Of a stretch of DNA of 38,698 nt, positions 15,454 through 24,037 are shown one piece after another. A program made the position numbers and the translations under genes. Position 1 is the first letter of the stretch. Every line of letters starts with the position of its first letter. This stretch comes from JBMNQS01 sp050944255. GTDB lineage: Bacteria > Bacillota > Clostridia > Christensenellales > Maliibacteriaceae. The notes under the pieces are model-generated. The model saw nothing but the letters and a program-made list of their open reading frames with translations, was not told where the DNA came from and searched no databases. The DNA lies in NCBI GenBank assembly GCA_050944255.1, contig JBMNQS010000013.1, positions 1-38,698 of the forward strand. The letters are read 5' to 3'.

Positions 15454-18369
15454 TTGAACCATCCCATCGATCAAGAGAAAAACGAGATTAACGCTATAGC
15501 TCCCGCCGCGCCGAAGGACACGACGCAGATTATCGTGCGCGGCGCCAGGGAGCACAACTTAAAGAACATCACGGTAAAGCTGCCCCGGGACAAGTTCATT
15601 GTCCTGACCGGCATCTCCGGCAGCGGCAAAAGCTCGCTGGCATTCGATACCATCTACGCCGAAGGGCAGCGCCGCTACGTGGAGAGCCTTTCCTCCTATG
15701 CCCGGCAGTTTCTGGGCCAGATGGAAAAGCCGGACGTGGACAGCATCGACGGGCTTTCGCCCGCCATCAGCATCGACCAGAAGACCACCAGCCGCAACCC
15801 CCGCTCCACCGTGGGCACGGTGACGGAGATTTACGATTACCTGCGCCTGCTGTACGCCCGCATCGGCATACCCCACTGCCCCAAGTGCGGCGAGCCCATC
15901 CGCCAGCAGTCGCTGGACCAGATGGTGGAAGCCGTCATGGACCTGGGGGAAGGCGCCCGGATACAGATACTGGCGCCGCTGGTGCGCGGCCGCAAGGGCA
16001 CGCACCAGAAGGTGCTGGAGGATATGCGCAAACAGGGCTACGTCCGCGCGCGGGTGGACGGGGAGGTGCGTGAGCTTTCCGACGACATCGCGCTGGACAA
16101 GAATATCCGCCACCACATCGAGGTGGTCATCGACCGGATCATCGTGCGGGATACCGGCCGCGGCCGCGTCAGCGATTCCATAGAGACGGCCATGAACCTT
16201 TCGGGCGGCCTGGTGCTCATCGATGTCATCGGCGGCGACGAGATGCTATTGTCGCAGAACTACGCCTGCAGCCACTGCGGCATCAGCATCGAGGAGCTGA
16301 CCCCAAGGATGTTTTCCTTCAACAGCCCCTTCGGCGCGTGTCCCACCTGCTCCGGGCTGGGCACGCTGATGCGGATCGATCCGGCCATCATTATTCCCGA
16401 CACTGGCTTATCCATCCGTGAGGGCGCCATCCGTACCTCCGGGTGGGGCGGCGATGGCAGTATGTCCACCATGTATTTGAGCGCCCTGGCCAAACACTAC
16501 CAGTTTTCGCTGGATACACCGGTGAAGGACCTGCCGGGCAAGGCGCTGGACGTGATCCTCTACGGCACCGGCAAGGAGAAAATCCGCGTGGATTATGAGC
16601 GCGAATACGGCAGCGGCACCTTCACCACGCCCTTTGAGGGGATCGTCAATAACCTGGAGCGCCGCTACCGGGAGACCCAAAGCGACGGCATGAAGCAGGA
16701 GCTGGAAAGCTACATGTCAACGGTGCCCTGCCCGGACTGCGGCGGCGAGCGGCTGCGGCAGGAGGTGCGGGCCGTCACGGTGGGGGAGCTGTCGCTTCCC
16801 AAGCTGACCGGGTTGTCCATTGCCGAAACGGCGGATTTCTTCAAGAACCTGTCGCTTACCGAGCGGGAATACGCCATCGCCAGGCGCATCCTCCGCGAAA
16901 TCAACGCCCGCCTGGGCTTTTTGAAGGACGTGGGCCTCTCCTACCTGACGCTGGCGCGCAGCGCGGCGTCCCTCTCCGGCGGGGAGTCCCAGCGCATCCG
17001 CCTGGCCACGCAAATCGGCTCGGCGCTCATGGGCGTCATCTACATCCTGGACGAGCCCAGCATCGGGCTTCACCAGCGAGACAACGCAAAGCTCCTCAGG
17101 ACGTTGGAGCGGCTGCGGGACGTGGGCAATACGCTCCTTGTGGTGGAGCATGACGAGGACACCATGCTGGCGGCGGACCATATCGTGGACGTGGGCCCCG
17201 GCGCTGGTCTGCATGGCGGCGAGATCGTGGCCCAGGGCACCGCCCGGGAGATCATGGCGGTGGAGCAGTCGGTGACCGGCCAGTATTTATCCGGCAAAAA
17301 GTTCATTCCGTTGCCCGAAAAGCGCAGGGTGCCCGCCGGCTGGCTGGAAGTGAAAAACGCCCGGGAAAACAACCTGAAAAATATCGACGTCAAGATACCC
17401 CTGGGCGTGTTCACCTGCGTCACCGGGGTTTCGGGCAGCGGCAAGTCGTCGCTGGTGAACCAGATTCTCTACAAGACGCTGGCCAGGGACTTAAACCGCG
17501 CCAGGACACGGCCCGGCGCCGCAGGCGGCGTTTTGGGACTGGAGCATCTGGATAAAGTAATCAATATCGACCAGTCTCCCATCGGAAGGACGCCCAGGTC
17601 CAACCCGGCCACCTACACGGGGCTGTTTGACCTGGTGCGGCAGGTGTTTGCCGCCACGCCGGACGCCAAGATGCGCGGCTACAAGAACGGCCGGTTCAGC
17701 TTCAATGTCAAGGGCGGGCGCTGCGAGACGTGCCACGGCGACGGCATACTGCGTATCGAGATGCACTTTCTGCCGGATGTCTACGTGCCCTGCGAGGTCT
17801 GCCACGGCAGGCGCTACAACCAGGAGACGCTGGAGGTCAGGTACAAGGGCAAAAACATCGCCGACGTGCTGGACATGACGGTGGAGGAGGCCATGGTGTT
17901 CTTCGAGAACCTGCCGCGCCTGAAGGCGAAGCTGGACACCCTCTACGACGTGGGGCTGGGCTATGTCCGCCTGGGCCAGCCGTCCACCACGCTCTCCGGC
18001 GGCGAAGCGCAGCGCATCAAGCTGGCCACGGAGCTTTCCAGAAGGGCTACCGGCAGGACCATCTACATACTGGACGAGCCCACCACGGGACTTCATATCG
18101 CCGACACCAGGCGGTTGGTGGAAATCCTGATCCGCCTGACCGAGGGCGGCAATTCGGTGCTGGTCATCGAGCACAACCTGGACGTGATCAAATCGGCGGA
18201 TTACATCATCGACCTGGGCCCTGAAGGGGGCGACGAGGGGGGTACGGTAGTGGCCGTCGGCACGCCGGAACAGCTTGCAGGGCATGAATATAGCTATACG
18301 GGGCACTACTTAAAACGGATTCTTGACAGGGACAAAAGACGGCAAGAGGACAGGGAGGACGAGCAGTGA
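15454..18369 (+). CDS. uvrA: Excinuclease ABC subunit A
   Basis: A 971-residue damage-recognition ATPase of the UvrABC system. There are two ABC modules with Walker A G-I-S-G-S-G-K-S-S (53-61) and G-V-S-G-S-G-K-S-S, and signatures L-S-G-G-E-S-Q-R-I-R-L-A and L-S-G-G-E-A-Q-R-I-K-L-A. The zinc modules are visible: C-P-K-C near 140, C-S-H-C...C-P-T-C near 270-300, and C-E-T-C...C-E-V-C (about 765-785) in the DNA-binding C-terminal zinc finger. An ATG at 15430 is in frame, but AAGGAG at 15442-15447 is spaced 6 bases before the TTG at 15454, so TTG is the better start. The N-terminal extension of about 25 residues before the conserved region is slightly longer than usual. It lies 90 bases after uvrB. 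Confidence 0.98.
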   Translation: MNHPIDQEKNEINAIAPAAPKDTTQIIVRGAREHNLKNITVKLPRDKFIVLTGISGSGKSSLAFDTIYAEGQRRYVESLSSYARQFLGQMEKPDVDSIDGLSPAISIDQKTTSRNPRSTVGTVTEIYDYLRLLYARIGIPHCPKCGEPIRQQSLDQMVEAVMDLGEGARIQILAPLVRGRKGTHQKVLEDMRKQGYVRARVDGEVRELSDDIALDKNIRHHIEVVIDRIIVRDTGRGRVSDSIETAMNLSGGLVLIDVIGGDEMLLSQNYACSHCGISIEELTPRMFSFNSPFGACPTCSGLGTLMRIDPAIIIPDTGLSIREGAIRTSGWGGDGSMSTMYLSALAKHYQFSLDTPVKDLPGKALDVILYGTGKEKIRVDYEREYGSGTFTTPFEGIVNNLERRYRETQSDGMKQELESYMSTVPCPDCGGERLRQEVRAVTVGELSLPKLTGLSIAETADFFKNLSLTEREYAIARRILREINARLGFLKDVGLSYLTLARSAASLSGGESQRIRLATQIGSALMGVIYILDEPSIGLHQRDNAKLLRTLERLRDVGNTLLVVEHDEDTMLAADHIVDVGPGAGLHGGEIVAQGTAREIMAVEQSVTGQYLSGKKFIPLPEKRRVPAGWLEVKNARENNLKNIDVKIPLGVFTCVTGVSGSGKSSLVNQILYKTLARDLNRARTRPGAAGGVLGLEHLDKVINIDQSPIGRTPRSNPATYTGLFDLVRQVFAATPDAKMRGYKNGRFSFNVKGGRCETCHGDGILRIEMHFLPDVYVPCEVCHGRRYNQETLEVRYKGKNIADVLDMTVEEAMVFFENLPRLKAKLDTLYDVGLGYVRLGQPSTTLSGGEAQRIKLATELSRRATGRTIYILDEPTTGLHIADTRRLVEILIRLTEGGNSVLVIEHNLDVIKSADYIIDLGPEGGDEGGTVVAVGTPEQLAGHEYSYTGHYLKRILDRDKRRQEDREDEQ

Positions 18370-19526
18370 TACTGATACAGAACGCAAAGATCATGCCCAT
18401 GGCGGGCAGGGACATAGCCAAGGGCGATATTCTCATAAATGACGAGGGAAAGATCGAGGCCATCGGCCGCGGCCTTGACGCGCCGGAGGACGTGGAGGTG
18501 GTGGATGCCTCAAATCTTCTGGCCCTTCCGGGCTTCGTGGACGGCCACTGCCATCTGGGCATGTTTGAGGACGGCATGGCCTTTGAGGGGGACGACGGCA
18601 ACGAGGCCACCGATCCGGTGACGCCGCAGCTTCGCGCCATCGACGCGGTGAATCCCTACGACTATACGTTTGAGGAGGCCAGGCAGTCAGGCGTTACCAC
18701 CGTGGTGACGGGGCCTGGCAGCGCCAACCCCATCGGCGGCCAGTTCATCGCCATCAAGACTGCCGGGCGCACCGTGGACGAGATGGTGATCCGCGCGCCG
18801 CACTCTCTGAAAGCGGCGCTGGGGGAGAACCCCAAGCGCGTCTACAACGCACTTCAAAAGACGCCCATGACCCGCATGGCCACCGCTGCGCTGATGCGCG
18901 AGACCTTTGTGCAGGCGCAGGAATACGCCGATAAAATGAAGTCCGACGATCCGGAGAAGCGCCCGGAGCGCGATCTGAAAATGGAGATCGTGACGCAGGT
19001 TTTGAGCCGCGAAATCCCGATGAAATTTCACGCCCACCGGGCAGACGATATCGTCACGGCCATCCGCCTGGCGCAGGAGTTCAATATCCGCTACAGTATC
19101 GAGCACGCCACCGAGGGATATCTGGTAACGGACATTCTCAAGGAGTCCGGCGCTAAAATTCTCCTGGGGCCGCTGATCACCGAGCGCAGCAAGATCGAGC
19201 TGCGCAACCTGCGCATGGAGGCTCCCGCCAGGCTCCACGAGGCCGGCGTGAAATTCTCCATCATCACCGACCACGGCGTGGTGCCCATCCAGTACCTGCA
19301 CGTCTGCGCCGCACTGGCGGCGCGGGAGGGCCTGCCGGTCAGGACGGCCCTTGAAGCCATCACGATAGAGGCCGCCCGCATCGTTGACCTGGAGCACCGA
19401 GTGGGCTCTCTGGAGGCGGGTAAGGACGCGGACATCGTACTTTGGGACGGCCATCCGCTCACCCAGTACAAGAGCCGCGTAGTAAGGACATACATTAACG
19501 GAAAATGCGTGTATCAGCGCAAATAA
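18366..19526 (+). CDS. Amidohydrolase, imidazolonepropionase-like
   Basis: A 386-residue metal-dependent hydrolase of the amidohydrolase superfamily (COG1228-like). The metal ligands can be placed: H61 and H63 in G-H-C-H, H222/H224 in K-F-H-A-H, H247 in I-E-H-A-T, and D302 in I-T-D-H-G. The C-terminal A-G-K-D-A-D-I-V-L-W-D-G is the beta-sandwich signature of the family. It resembles uncharacterised proteins annotated as imidazolonepropionase or dipeptidase relatives rather than true HutI; no hut genes are here. The GTG start overlaps the uvrA stop by 4 bases (GTGA), so its translation is coupled to uvrA, an unexpected partner for a DNA repair gene. An intrinsic terminator follows. The substrate is unknown. 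Confidence 0.88.
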   Translation: MILIQNAKIMPMAGRDIAKGDILINDEGKIEAIGRGLDAPEDVEVVDASNLLALPGFVDGHCHLGMFEDGMAFEGDDGNEATDPVTPQLRAIDAVNPYDYTFEEARQSGVTTVVTGPGSANPIGGQFIAIKTAGRTVDEMVIRAPHSLKAALGENPKRVYNALQKTPMTRMATAALMRETFVQAQEYADKMKSDDPEKRPERDLKMEIVTQVLSREIPMKFHAHRADDIVTAIRLAQEFNIRYSIEHATEGYLVTDILKESGAKILLGPLITERSKIELRNLRMEAPARLHEAGVKFSIITDHGVVPIQYLHVCAALAAREGLPVRTALEAITIEAARIVDLEHRVGSLEAGKDADIVLWDGHPLTQYKSRVVRTYINGKCVYQRK

Positions 19527-19550
19527 ACCTCCATAAGTCTTTTTAGCGCG

Positions 19551-19584
19551 ATCAGGGGGCCTTGGCCCCCTGATATTTTATTTA
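19551..19584 (+). terminator. Intrinsic terminator after the amidohydrolase
   Basis: An 11-bp stem (ATCAGGGGGCC 19551-19561, GGCCCCCTGAT 19564-19574) is followed by ATTTTATTT. It closes the uvrBA-amidohydrolase operon 25 bases after its last stop codon. Confidence 0.88.
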
Positions 19585-19613
19585 AACGGGCCCGCAAAAC
19601 CTCGTTTGTGCCC

Positions 19614-19642
19614 TTGAAATTTCCTTTCGTATTTGCTATGAT
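19614..19642 (+). promoter_or_regulatory. Promoter of the FMN riboswitch-ribU operon
   Basis: TTGAAA (19614-19619), a 17-base spacer and TATGAT (19637-19642) place the transcription start about 8 bases downstream, just before the riboswitch. Confidence 0.8.
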
Positions 19643-19660
19643 CAAACCAGCCTAACCGAT

Positions 19661-19773
19661 CTCTTTCGAGGCAGGGTGAAATTCCCGATCGGCGGTAGAA
19701 GTCCGCAACCCCCGTATGGGGCTGATCCGGTGACATTCCGGAACCGACAGTACAGTCTGGATGGCAGAAAGAG
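19661..19773 (+). ncRNA. FMN riboswitch (RFN element)
   Basis: The conserved RFN blocks are all present in order: AGGCAGGGTGAAATTCCC near 19669, GGCGGTA and AGTCCGC near 19692, the variable arm CCCCCGTATGGGG, GATCCGGTGACATTCCGGA near 19725, and CAGTCTGGATGGCAGAAAGAG at the end. The closing P1 stem pairs CTCTTTC (19661-19667) with GAAAGAG (19767-19773). It binds FMN and shuts off expression. A hairpin with arms near 19795-19802 and 19817-19824, followed by ATTTTCT, is the likely terminator of the expression platform (to about 19830). The target is ribU, 85 bases downstream. Confidence 0.97.
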
Positions 19774-19793
19774 GGCGGCGCATCCTGAGCATT

Positions 19794-19830
19794 TCGGCTT
19801 CCGGCGCTGTCTTTATGGAAGCCGATTTTC
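19794..19830 (+). terminator. Riboswitch expression-platform hairpin
   Basis: CGGCTTCC (19795-19802) pairs with GGAAGCCG (19817-19824) and is followed by ATTTTCT. It is the probable FMN-dependent terminator or sequestering hairpin between the aptamer and the ribU ribosome site. Confidence 0.6.
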
Positions 19831-19860
19831 TATGGAAAAATGCGTAAGGAGGCTAAAATG

Positions 19861-20406
19861 ATGAGTCCGAAAACCAAAAAGCTGGTGCAGACCGGCATGC
19901 TGTCCGCCATTGCGGCGGTGCTGTTCTACTTTCCCGAATTCCCGCTGGCGTTCCTGGGGATCGCCCCGTGGCTGAAGATCGACTTTTCCCTGGTGCCGGT
20001 GATGATCGGCGGGTTTTCGCTGGGGCCGCTGGCGGGCATTGTGATCATCGCCATCAAGGACATTGTGGGGCTGCTTCATTCCACATCCGGCGGCATCGGC
20101 GAGATCGCCGACGCTATGATGAGCCTTGCGTACATGCTGCCGTGCATCTGGTTATACTATAGGCACAAGACCCGCGGGCGCGCCCTTTTGGGCATGGGCG
20201 CGGGCACGCTGGCCATGACGGCGGCGGCGCTGCCGCTGAATCAGTTTATACTGGTGCCGCTTTATATGGGCGCCATGGGCCTTGAGCTGGATGTGGCCAA
20301 GTACCTGTGGCTGAGCGTACTGCCGTTCAATCTTGTCAAAGGCGCCGTTGTCAGCCTGGTGACGTTCCTATTGTACAAGCGCCTTCGCAACGTCAACATC
20401 ATCTGA
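19861..20406 (+). CDS. ribU: ECF transporter S component for riboflavin
   Basis: A 181-residue polytopic membrane protein with six hydrophobic segments, the size and layout of ECF S components. The start T-G-M-L-S-A-I-A-A-V-L-F-Y-F-P-E-F resembles RibU helix 1, and loop residues P-W-L-K-I-D-F-S-L-V-P match the RibU ligand-gating loop (K-x-D-x-S-x-x-P). It takes up riboflavin by joining the shared ECF ATPase/T module encoded elsewhere. The FMN riboswitch directly upstream confirms the substrate. AAGGAGG at 19846-19852 serves ATG 19858 or 19861 (spacing 5 or 8); I chose the second. The next gene starts 15 bases after its stop codon. Confidence 0.95.
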   Translation: MSPKTKKLVQTGMLSAIAAVLFYFPEFPLAFLGIAPWLKIDFSLVPVMIGGFSLGPLAGIVIIAIKDIVGLLHSTSGGIGEIADAMMSLAYMLPCIWLYYRHKTRGRALLGMGAGTLAMTAAALPLNQFILVPLYMGAMGLELDVAKYLWLSVLPFNLVKGAVVSLVTFLLYKRLRNVNII

Positions 20407-20421
20407 TCGGAGCGGTTCATC

Positions 20422-20889
20422 TTGCAAAAAATCGCAGAAAACACGTACAGGAGCGCTTCCCCGAAGGAGACACAGGCTTTCGGGGCGGCGCTTTGGCGCG
20501 CGCTTGCGCCGGGAAGCGTCGTGGCGCTTTACGGCGCAATGGGCGCGGGAAAGACGGTGCTGGCGCAGGGCTTTGCCCGGGCGCTGGGGACAGGCGCCGC
20601 CGTCACGAGCCCCACCTATACGCTGCTTCATATCTACGAGGGGGCGCGGGGGATGCTCTATCACTTTGATCTTTACCGCCTGGAGAGCCCCGAACAGGTG
20701 CCGGACATCGGGTTTTGGGACTATGCCGGCGCCGTCGACGGCGTCACGCTGATCGAGTGGCCGCAGCGCCTGGGAGAAGAGCTTCCCGCCGACCGGCTGG
20801 ATGTCCATATTGAAAAAGAGGGCGAAAATATCCGCGTGTTCCGCCTGGAACCGGCGGGCGCGCAGACATTGGGGGAGATCGCGCTATGA
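20422..20889 (+). CDS. tsaE: tRNA threonylcarbamoyladenosine biosynthesis ATPase TsaE
   Basis: A 155-residue P-loop protein. It has Walker A G-A-M-G-A-G-K-T (38-45), V-T-S-P-T-Y-T-L-L-H-I-Y, the conserved Y-H-F-D-L-Y-R-L block, and I-E-W-P-Q-R-L with the catalytic tryptophan region. TsaE works with TsaB and TsaD to make t6A37 on ANN-decoding tRNAs. The start codon is TTG at 20422, preceded by CGGAG. The stop codon overlaps the next start by 4 bases. The close spacing to ribU means it may be read under the FMN riboswitch unless an internal promoter exists. Confidence 0.96.
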   Translation: MQKIAENTYRSASPKETQAFGAALWRALAPGSVVALYGAMGAGKTVLAQGFARALGTGAAVTSPTYTLLHIYEGARGMLYHFDLYRLESPEQVPDIGFWDYAGAVDGVTLIEWPQRLGEELPADRLDVHIEKEGENIRVFRLEPAGAQTLGEIAL

Positions 20890-21590
20890 AAATGGTTGCC
20901 GTGGATACGTCGGGTCTGTCCGCTTCCGTAGCGGCGCTGGAGGATGGCGCGCTTTTGGCCGAGCGCTGGCAGAGCTACGCCCGGCAGCATTCCAGCATCA
21001 TCATGCCCATGTTGGAGGAGATGCTGGAAAAGCTCTCCTGGCAGGCGCGGGACGTGGATGTATGGGCCGCCGTGGTGGGGCCCGGCTCCTTTACCGGCCT
21101 TCGCATCGGCGTTTCCACCGTGCGTGCGCTGGCCCACGCGTGGAACAAGCCCTGCGTGGGCGTCAATGCCATCGAGGCGCTGGCCATGATGGCGCTGCAG
21201 GCGCCGGATCTCATCGTGCCGGTGATCGACGCCCGCAACAAGCAGGTCTACACCGGCGCGTATCATTTCAGCGGAGATTCGCTCCTCTGCGACATTTCCC
21301 CCAAAGCCTGTGGTATCATGGAACTGTTGGACGAGCTGACGGGTAGGGACGTGACGTTCCTTGCAGGCGGCGCCATAGTCCACCGCGATTTGATTATCCG
21401 CCGCTTCGGTAAGCGGGCCCGGTTTCTGCCGGCGCACCTTTGCGTGGAGCGCGCCGGCGCGGCGGCGGTGCTGGCGGCGGCCAAGGTCAAGGCGGGCGAG
21501 ACGGTGACCTACAGGGAGCTTGCGCCGCTGTACCTGAAAAAACCGCAGGCACAGCGCGACTATGAAAGGGCTCATCCGGAGGAAAAATGA
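20886..21590 (+). CDS. tsaB: tRNA threonylcarbamoyladenosine biosynthesis protein TsaB
   Basis: A 234-residue ASKHA-fold protein (YeaZ family) that dimerises with TsaD. Diagnostic features are the N-terminal V-D-T-S-G-L-S-A-S-V-A, then R-Q-H-S-S-I-I-M-P-M-L near residue 38, and V-V-G-P-G-S-F-T-G-L-R-I-G-V-S-T-V-R near 70, the hallmark of the family. The ATG overlaps the tsaE stop (ATGA), and its own stop overlaps the rimI start the same way, so the three genes are translationally coupled. tsaD is not in this window. Confidence 0.97.
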   Translation: MKMVAVDTSGLSASVAALEDGALLAERWQSYARQHSSIIMPMLEEMLEKLSWQARDVDVWAAVVGPGSFTGLRIGVSTVRALAHAWNKPCVGVNAIEALAMMALQAPDLIVPVIDARNKQVYTGAYHFSGDSLLCDISPKACGIMELLDELTGRDVTFLAGGAIVHRDLIIRRFGKRARFLPAHLCVERAGAAAVLAAAKVKAGETVTYRELAPLYLKKPQAQRDYERAHPEEK

Positions 21591-22033
21591 GCGAACTGGT
21601 CATCCGCAACATGAAACGCGGCGACATCGGCCGGATCATGGCGCTGGAAAACCTGTGCTTTTCCATGCCGTGGTCGAAGATGGCCTTTATTTCCGAGCTT
21701 GAAAACGATATGGCGCTCTATCTGGTGGCTGAATCGGCCGGCCGGATCATCGGCTATGCGGGATTGTGGACGGTACTGGACGAGGGACACATTACCAACG
21801 TGGCGGTGCATCCGCTCTGCCGGCGGCAGGGTGTGGCCACCGAGCTTTTGAAGGCGCTGAAGGCGCGTGCGGCGCCGCTGGGTATCCGGAGCCTGACCTT
21901 GGAGGTGCGCGTATCGAATGTTGCGGCCAGGAAACTCTACGAGACGTTCGGCTTCAAACCCGCCGGCGTGCGCAAGCGCTACTATGAAAACAACAACGAG
22001 GACGCGCTGATCATGTGGTGGTGCGACGAGTGA
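21587..22033 (+). CDS. rimI: Ribosomal protein S18-alanine N-acetyltransferase (GNAT)
   Basis: A 148-residue GNAT acetyltransferase. The acetyl-CoA binding loop reads C-R-R-Q-G-V-A-T-E-L-L-K-A-L (R/Q-x-x-G-x-A) near residue 80; before it lies I-T-N-V-A-V-H, and after it L-E-V-R-V-S-N-V-A-A-R-K-L-Y-E-T-F-G-F, both standard for RimI. The N-terminal C-F-S-M-P-W-S block is also typical. The tsaE-tsaB-rimI order is common in Firmicutes. It overlaps tsaB by 4 bases. Confidence 0.94.
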   Translation: MSELVIRNMKRGDIGRIMALENLCFSMPWSKMAFISELENDMALYLVAESAGRIIGYAGLWTVLDEGHITNVAVHPLCRRQGVATELLKALKARAAPLGIRSLTLEVRVSNVAARKLYETFGFKPAGVRKRYYENNNEDALIMWWCDE

Positions 22034-23592
22034 TGGGGGAAACGATGCTGCTTAGGGGACTTTTGGCCATTGTAACGGTCTTGTCCGGGCTTCTGGCCTG
22101 CTGGCCGCTGGTGCGGCTGTGGCAGGCGCAACGGTTTTCGCTGCGCGGGTATTTCCGCGCGCTGAAAGGGAGCCCCGGCGTGTGGCTGCCCTGGATGATC
22201 ATTTGGATCCTGCTGGGCGTCGGCGCCAGCTTCCTGACCCTTGCTATGCCGTGGCTCTCCGCGTTTATAGCCTGCATGGCGCTGTGGATACTGGTGATTG
22301 CCGCGTGGACAAGCCATAAGCTGCTCCCGGAGCCCGTCACTGTAAAGCCGCCTGCGGCGCGGCTCTTGATTCTTCTGGTCTTTCTGCTCTACGCGCAGTT
22401 TGAACTGCTGGTCCCGCTGGCGCCGGATGCGGGCGTGGGCGTGCTTTTCATCCCGCTGGCGCTGGCGGCGCTGGAGACGACTTTGGCGGCGGTTATCATG
22501 ATGCCGCTGGAGGGCGCCGCGCAGGCAGCAGTCATGCGCTCGGCAGGGAAGAAAATCCGCAGCATGCCCGGTTTAACCGTCATCGGCATCACCGGAAGCG
22601 CCGGCAAGACCGGCGCCGGAAAGCTGCTGGAGGATATGCTGGCGGCCAGGTACGCAGTGCTGTCCGCGCCCGATGACGCCGATAACGGCGCGCCTTGGAT
22701 CATCTGCCGGCAGCTTGTGCGCACCCATCGGGTGCTGCTTGTTGAAATGCGGCCGGACCGCCGGGGATATATGAAGAAAATGCGCCGTATGGCGCGTCCG
22801 AAGCTGGGCGTCATAACGGCTGTGGGCGCCGCATCGCATATGAGCGAGGCTCAGGTGGCCGCCGGCAGCTACGAAATGATCGAGGCCATGGACGAGCTGG
22901 GTACGGCCTTCTTCCCGTCGGGAAGCGGCTACGCGGACATGCTCTATCGCCGCTGCCCGCTTGAAAAGGTGCGTTTCGGCCTGGAAAACGACGGCGTATG
23001 CGACATCACCGCCGAGAACCTGCGTTTAAGCGGCAGGGGCGGCAGTTTTACGCTGACGGACAGGCGCAGCGGGGAGAGTGTCCACTGCAGGACCCGTCTT
23101 TTGGGCAGGCACAATATCCGCAGCATTCTGGCCGCGGCGGCGGTGGCCAGGAAGATGGGCATCGATCTTGCCACCATCGCGAAATGCGCGGAGGAGGCAG
23201 AGCCACGAGGTCATTTTCTGCATGTGGAGGCGGGCAGTGAGGGACGCACCCTCCTACTGGATGGCAGCGCCGCCGCGCCGGAGGGATTTATGGCGGCCCT
23301 TGAAGTGCTGCGCCTTTTTTATACGCGAAAGGTGGTCGTGGTGCAGGTGGCCGGCGCCTTTGAAGATGCCGGGGCCAGGGAAAAACTGATGAAAAGCGTT
23401 GCCGAAACGGCGGACCTGGTGATCCTTTGCGGTCTTGTGGGCCGCGCCTTGTGGAAGCGCGGCCTGACAAGGGCCGGTCTGGACGCAGGAAAGATCCTGG
23501 AGGTGCCCGCCTTGTCCGGTTTAAGGGCGCATCTGGATGAATTGACCGAACCGGGCGATACGGTGCTCATCGAGTCCGCCGACGCGTGGTAA
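22033..23592 (+). CDS. Membrane-anchored Mur-ligase-like protein (MurF-related, divergent)
   Basis: A 519-residue protein with about five hydrophobic segments in residues 1-160, followed by a Mur-ligase domain. The P-loop reads V-I-G-I-T-G-S-A-G-K-T-G (185-194); Mur ligases normally continue G-K-T-T or G-K-T-S. V-L-L-V-E-M near 235 matches the conserved glutamate strand, and L-L-G-R-H-N-I-R-S-I-L-A-A-A-A-V-A (about 357-372) matches the G-x-H-N-x-x-N hinge. Where MurF has D-D-S-Y-N-A-N-P, this protein has L-D-G-S-A-A-A-P (about 410-417), so substrate contacts are changed. It may be a specialised membrane ligase acting on a cell-wall precursor, or a divergent paralogue. ATG 22033 overlaps the rimI stop codon by one base; ATG 22045 is an alternative start. 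Function is not established. Confidence 0.75.
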   Translation: MGETMLLRGLLAIVTVLSGLLACWPLVRLWQAQRFSLRGYFRALKGSPGVWLPWMIIWILLGVGASFLTLAMPWLSAFIACMALWILVIAAWTSHKLLPEPVTVKPPAARLLILLVFLLYAQFELLVPLAPDAGVGVLFIPLALAALETTLAAVIMMPLEGAAQAAVMRSAGKKIRSMPGLTVIGITGSAGKTGAGKLLEDMLAARYAVLSAPDDADNGAPWIICRQLVRTHRVLLVEMRPDRRGYMKKMRRMARPKLGVITAVGAASHMSEAQVAAGSYEMIEAMDELGTAFFPSGSGYADMLYRRCPLEKVRFGLENDGVCDITAENLRLSGRGGSFTLTDRRSGESVHCRTRLLGRHNIRSILAAAAVARKMGIDLATIAKCAEEAEPRGHFLHVEAGSEGRTLLLDGSAAAPEGFMAALEVLRLFYTRKVVVVQVAGAFEDAGAREKLMKSVAETADLVILCGLVGRALWKRGLTRAGLDAGKILEVPALSGLRAHLDELTEPGDTVLIESADAW

Positions 23593-23668
23593 AGTTCACC
23601 GCTCTTTACTTTTCCGCCGGGTTCTGGTATAAAAAGATAGAGAATTTACAGATTGGGAGGATAGCATT

Positions 23669-23974
23669 TTGAACGAAGAAAAAGTATTGGGCGTTAACGC
23701 AAGCGTGATGCTGGGCATCAATTATTTCGTGCCCATCATCGGCATCATTGCCATCATTGCCGAGCCGAATTCCAGCCGGAGAACCCGCTTCCACAGCCTT
23801 CAGGCGATCTTTCTGACGCTGTTTTGCACCCTTTTCGCGGGGATTACCTGCGGCTTTGGCTCAGTGTTGTTCATCTATCCCCTGGTGGTGGGCATTTTGA
23901 TGCTGACCGGCACGGAACACCGTGTCCCGCTCATCAGCCAGCTGTGCGACAATCTGCTGGACCGCCAGGGTTAA
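23669..23974 (+). CDS. Small membrane protein, DUF4870/Tic20-like
   Basis: A 101-residue protein with three hydrophobic helices (about 12-30, 45-62 and 64-80). The pattern of N-Y-F-V-P-I-I-G in the first helix, R-F-H-S-L-Q-A-I between the first and second, then P-L-V-V-G-I-L is typical of the DUF4870 family. The role is unknown. GGAGG at 23656-23660 is spaced 8 bases before the TTG start. It is 76 bases after the Mur-like gene. Confidence 0.7.
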   Translation: MNEEKVLGVNASVMLGINYFVPIIGIIAIIAEPNSSRRTRFHSLQAIFLTLFCTLFAGITCGFGSVLFIYPLVVGILMLTGTEHRVPLISQLCDNLLDRQG

Positions 23975-24037
23975 TATCCGGGCAAAAGGGCCGAAAGGCA
24001 GTGTTTTTTTGATGCGATCATTTGAAGGGAGCCATCG

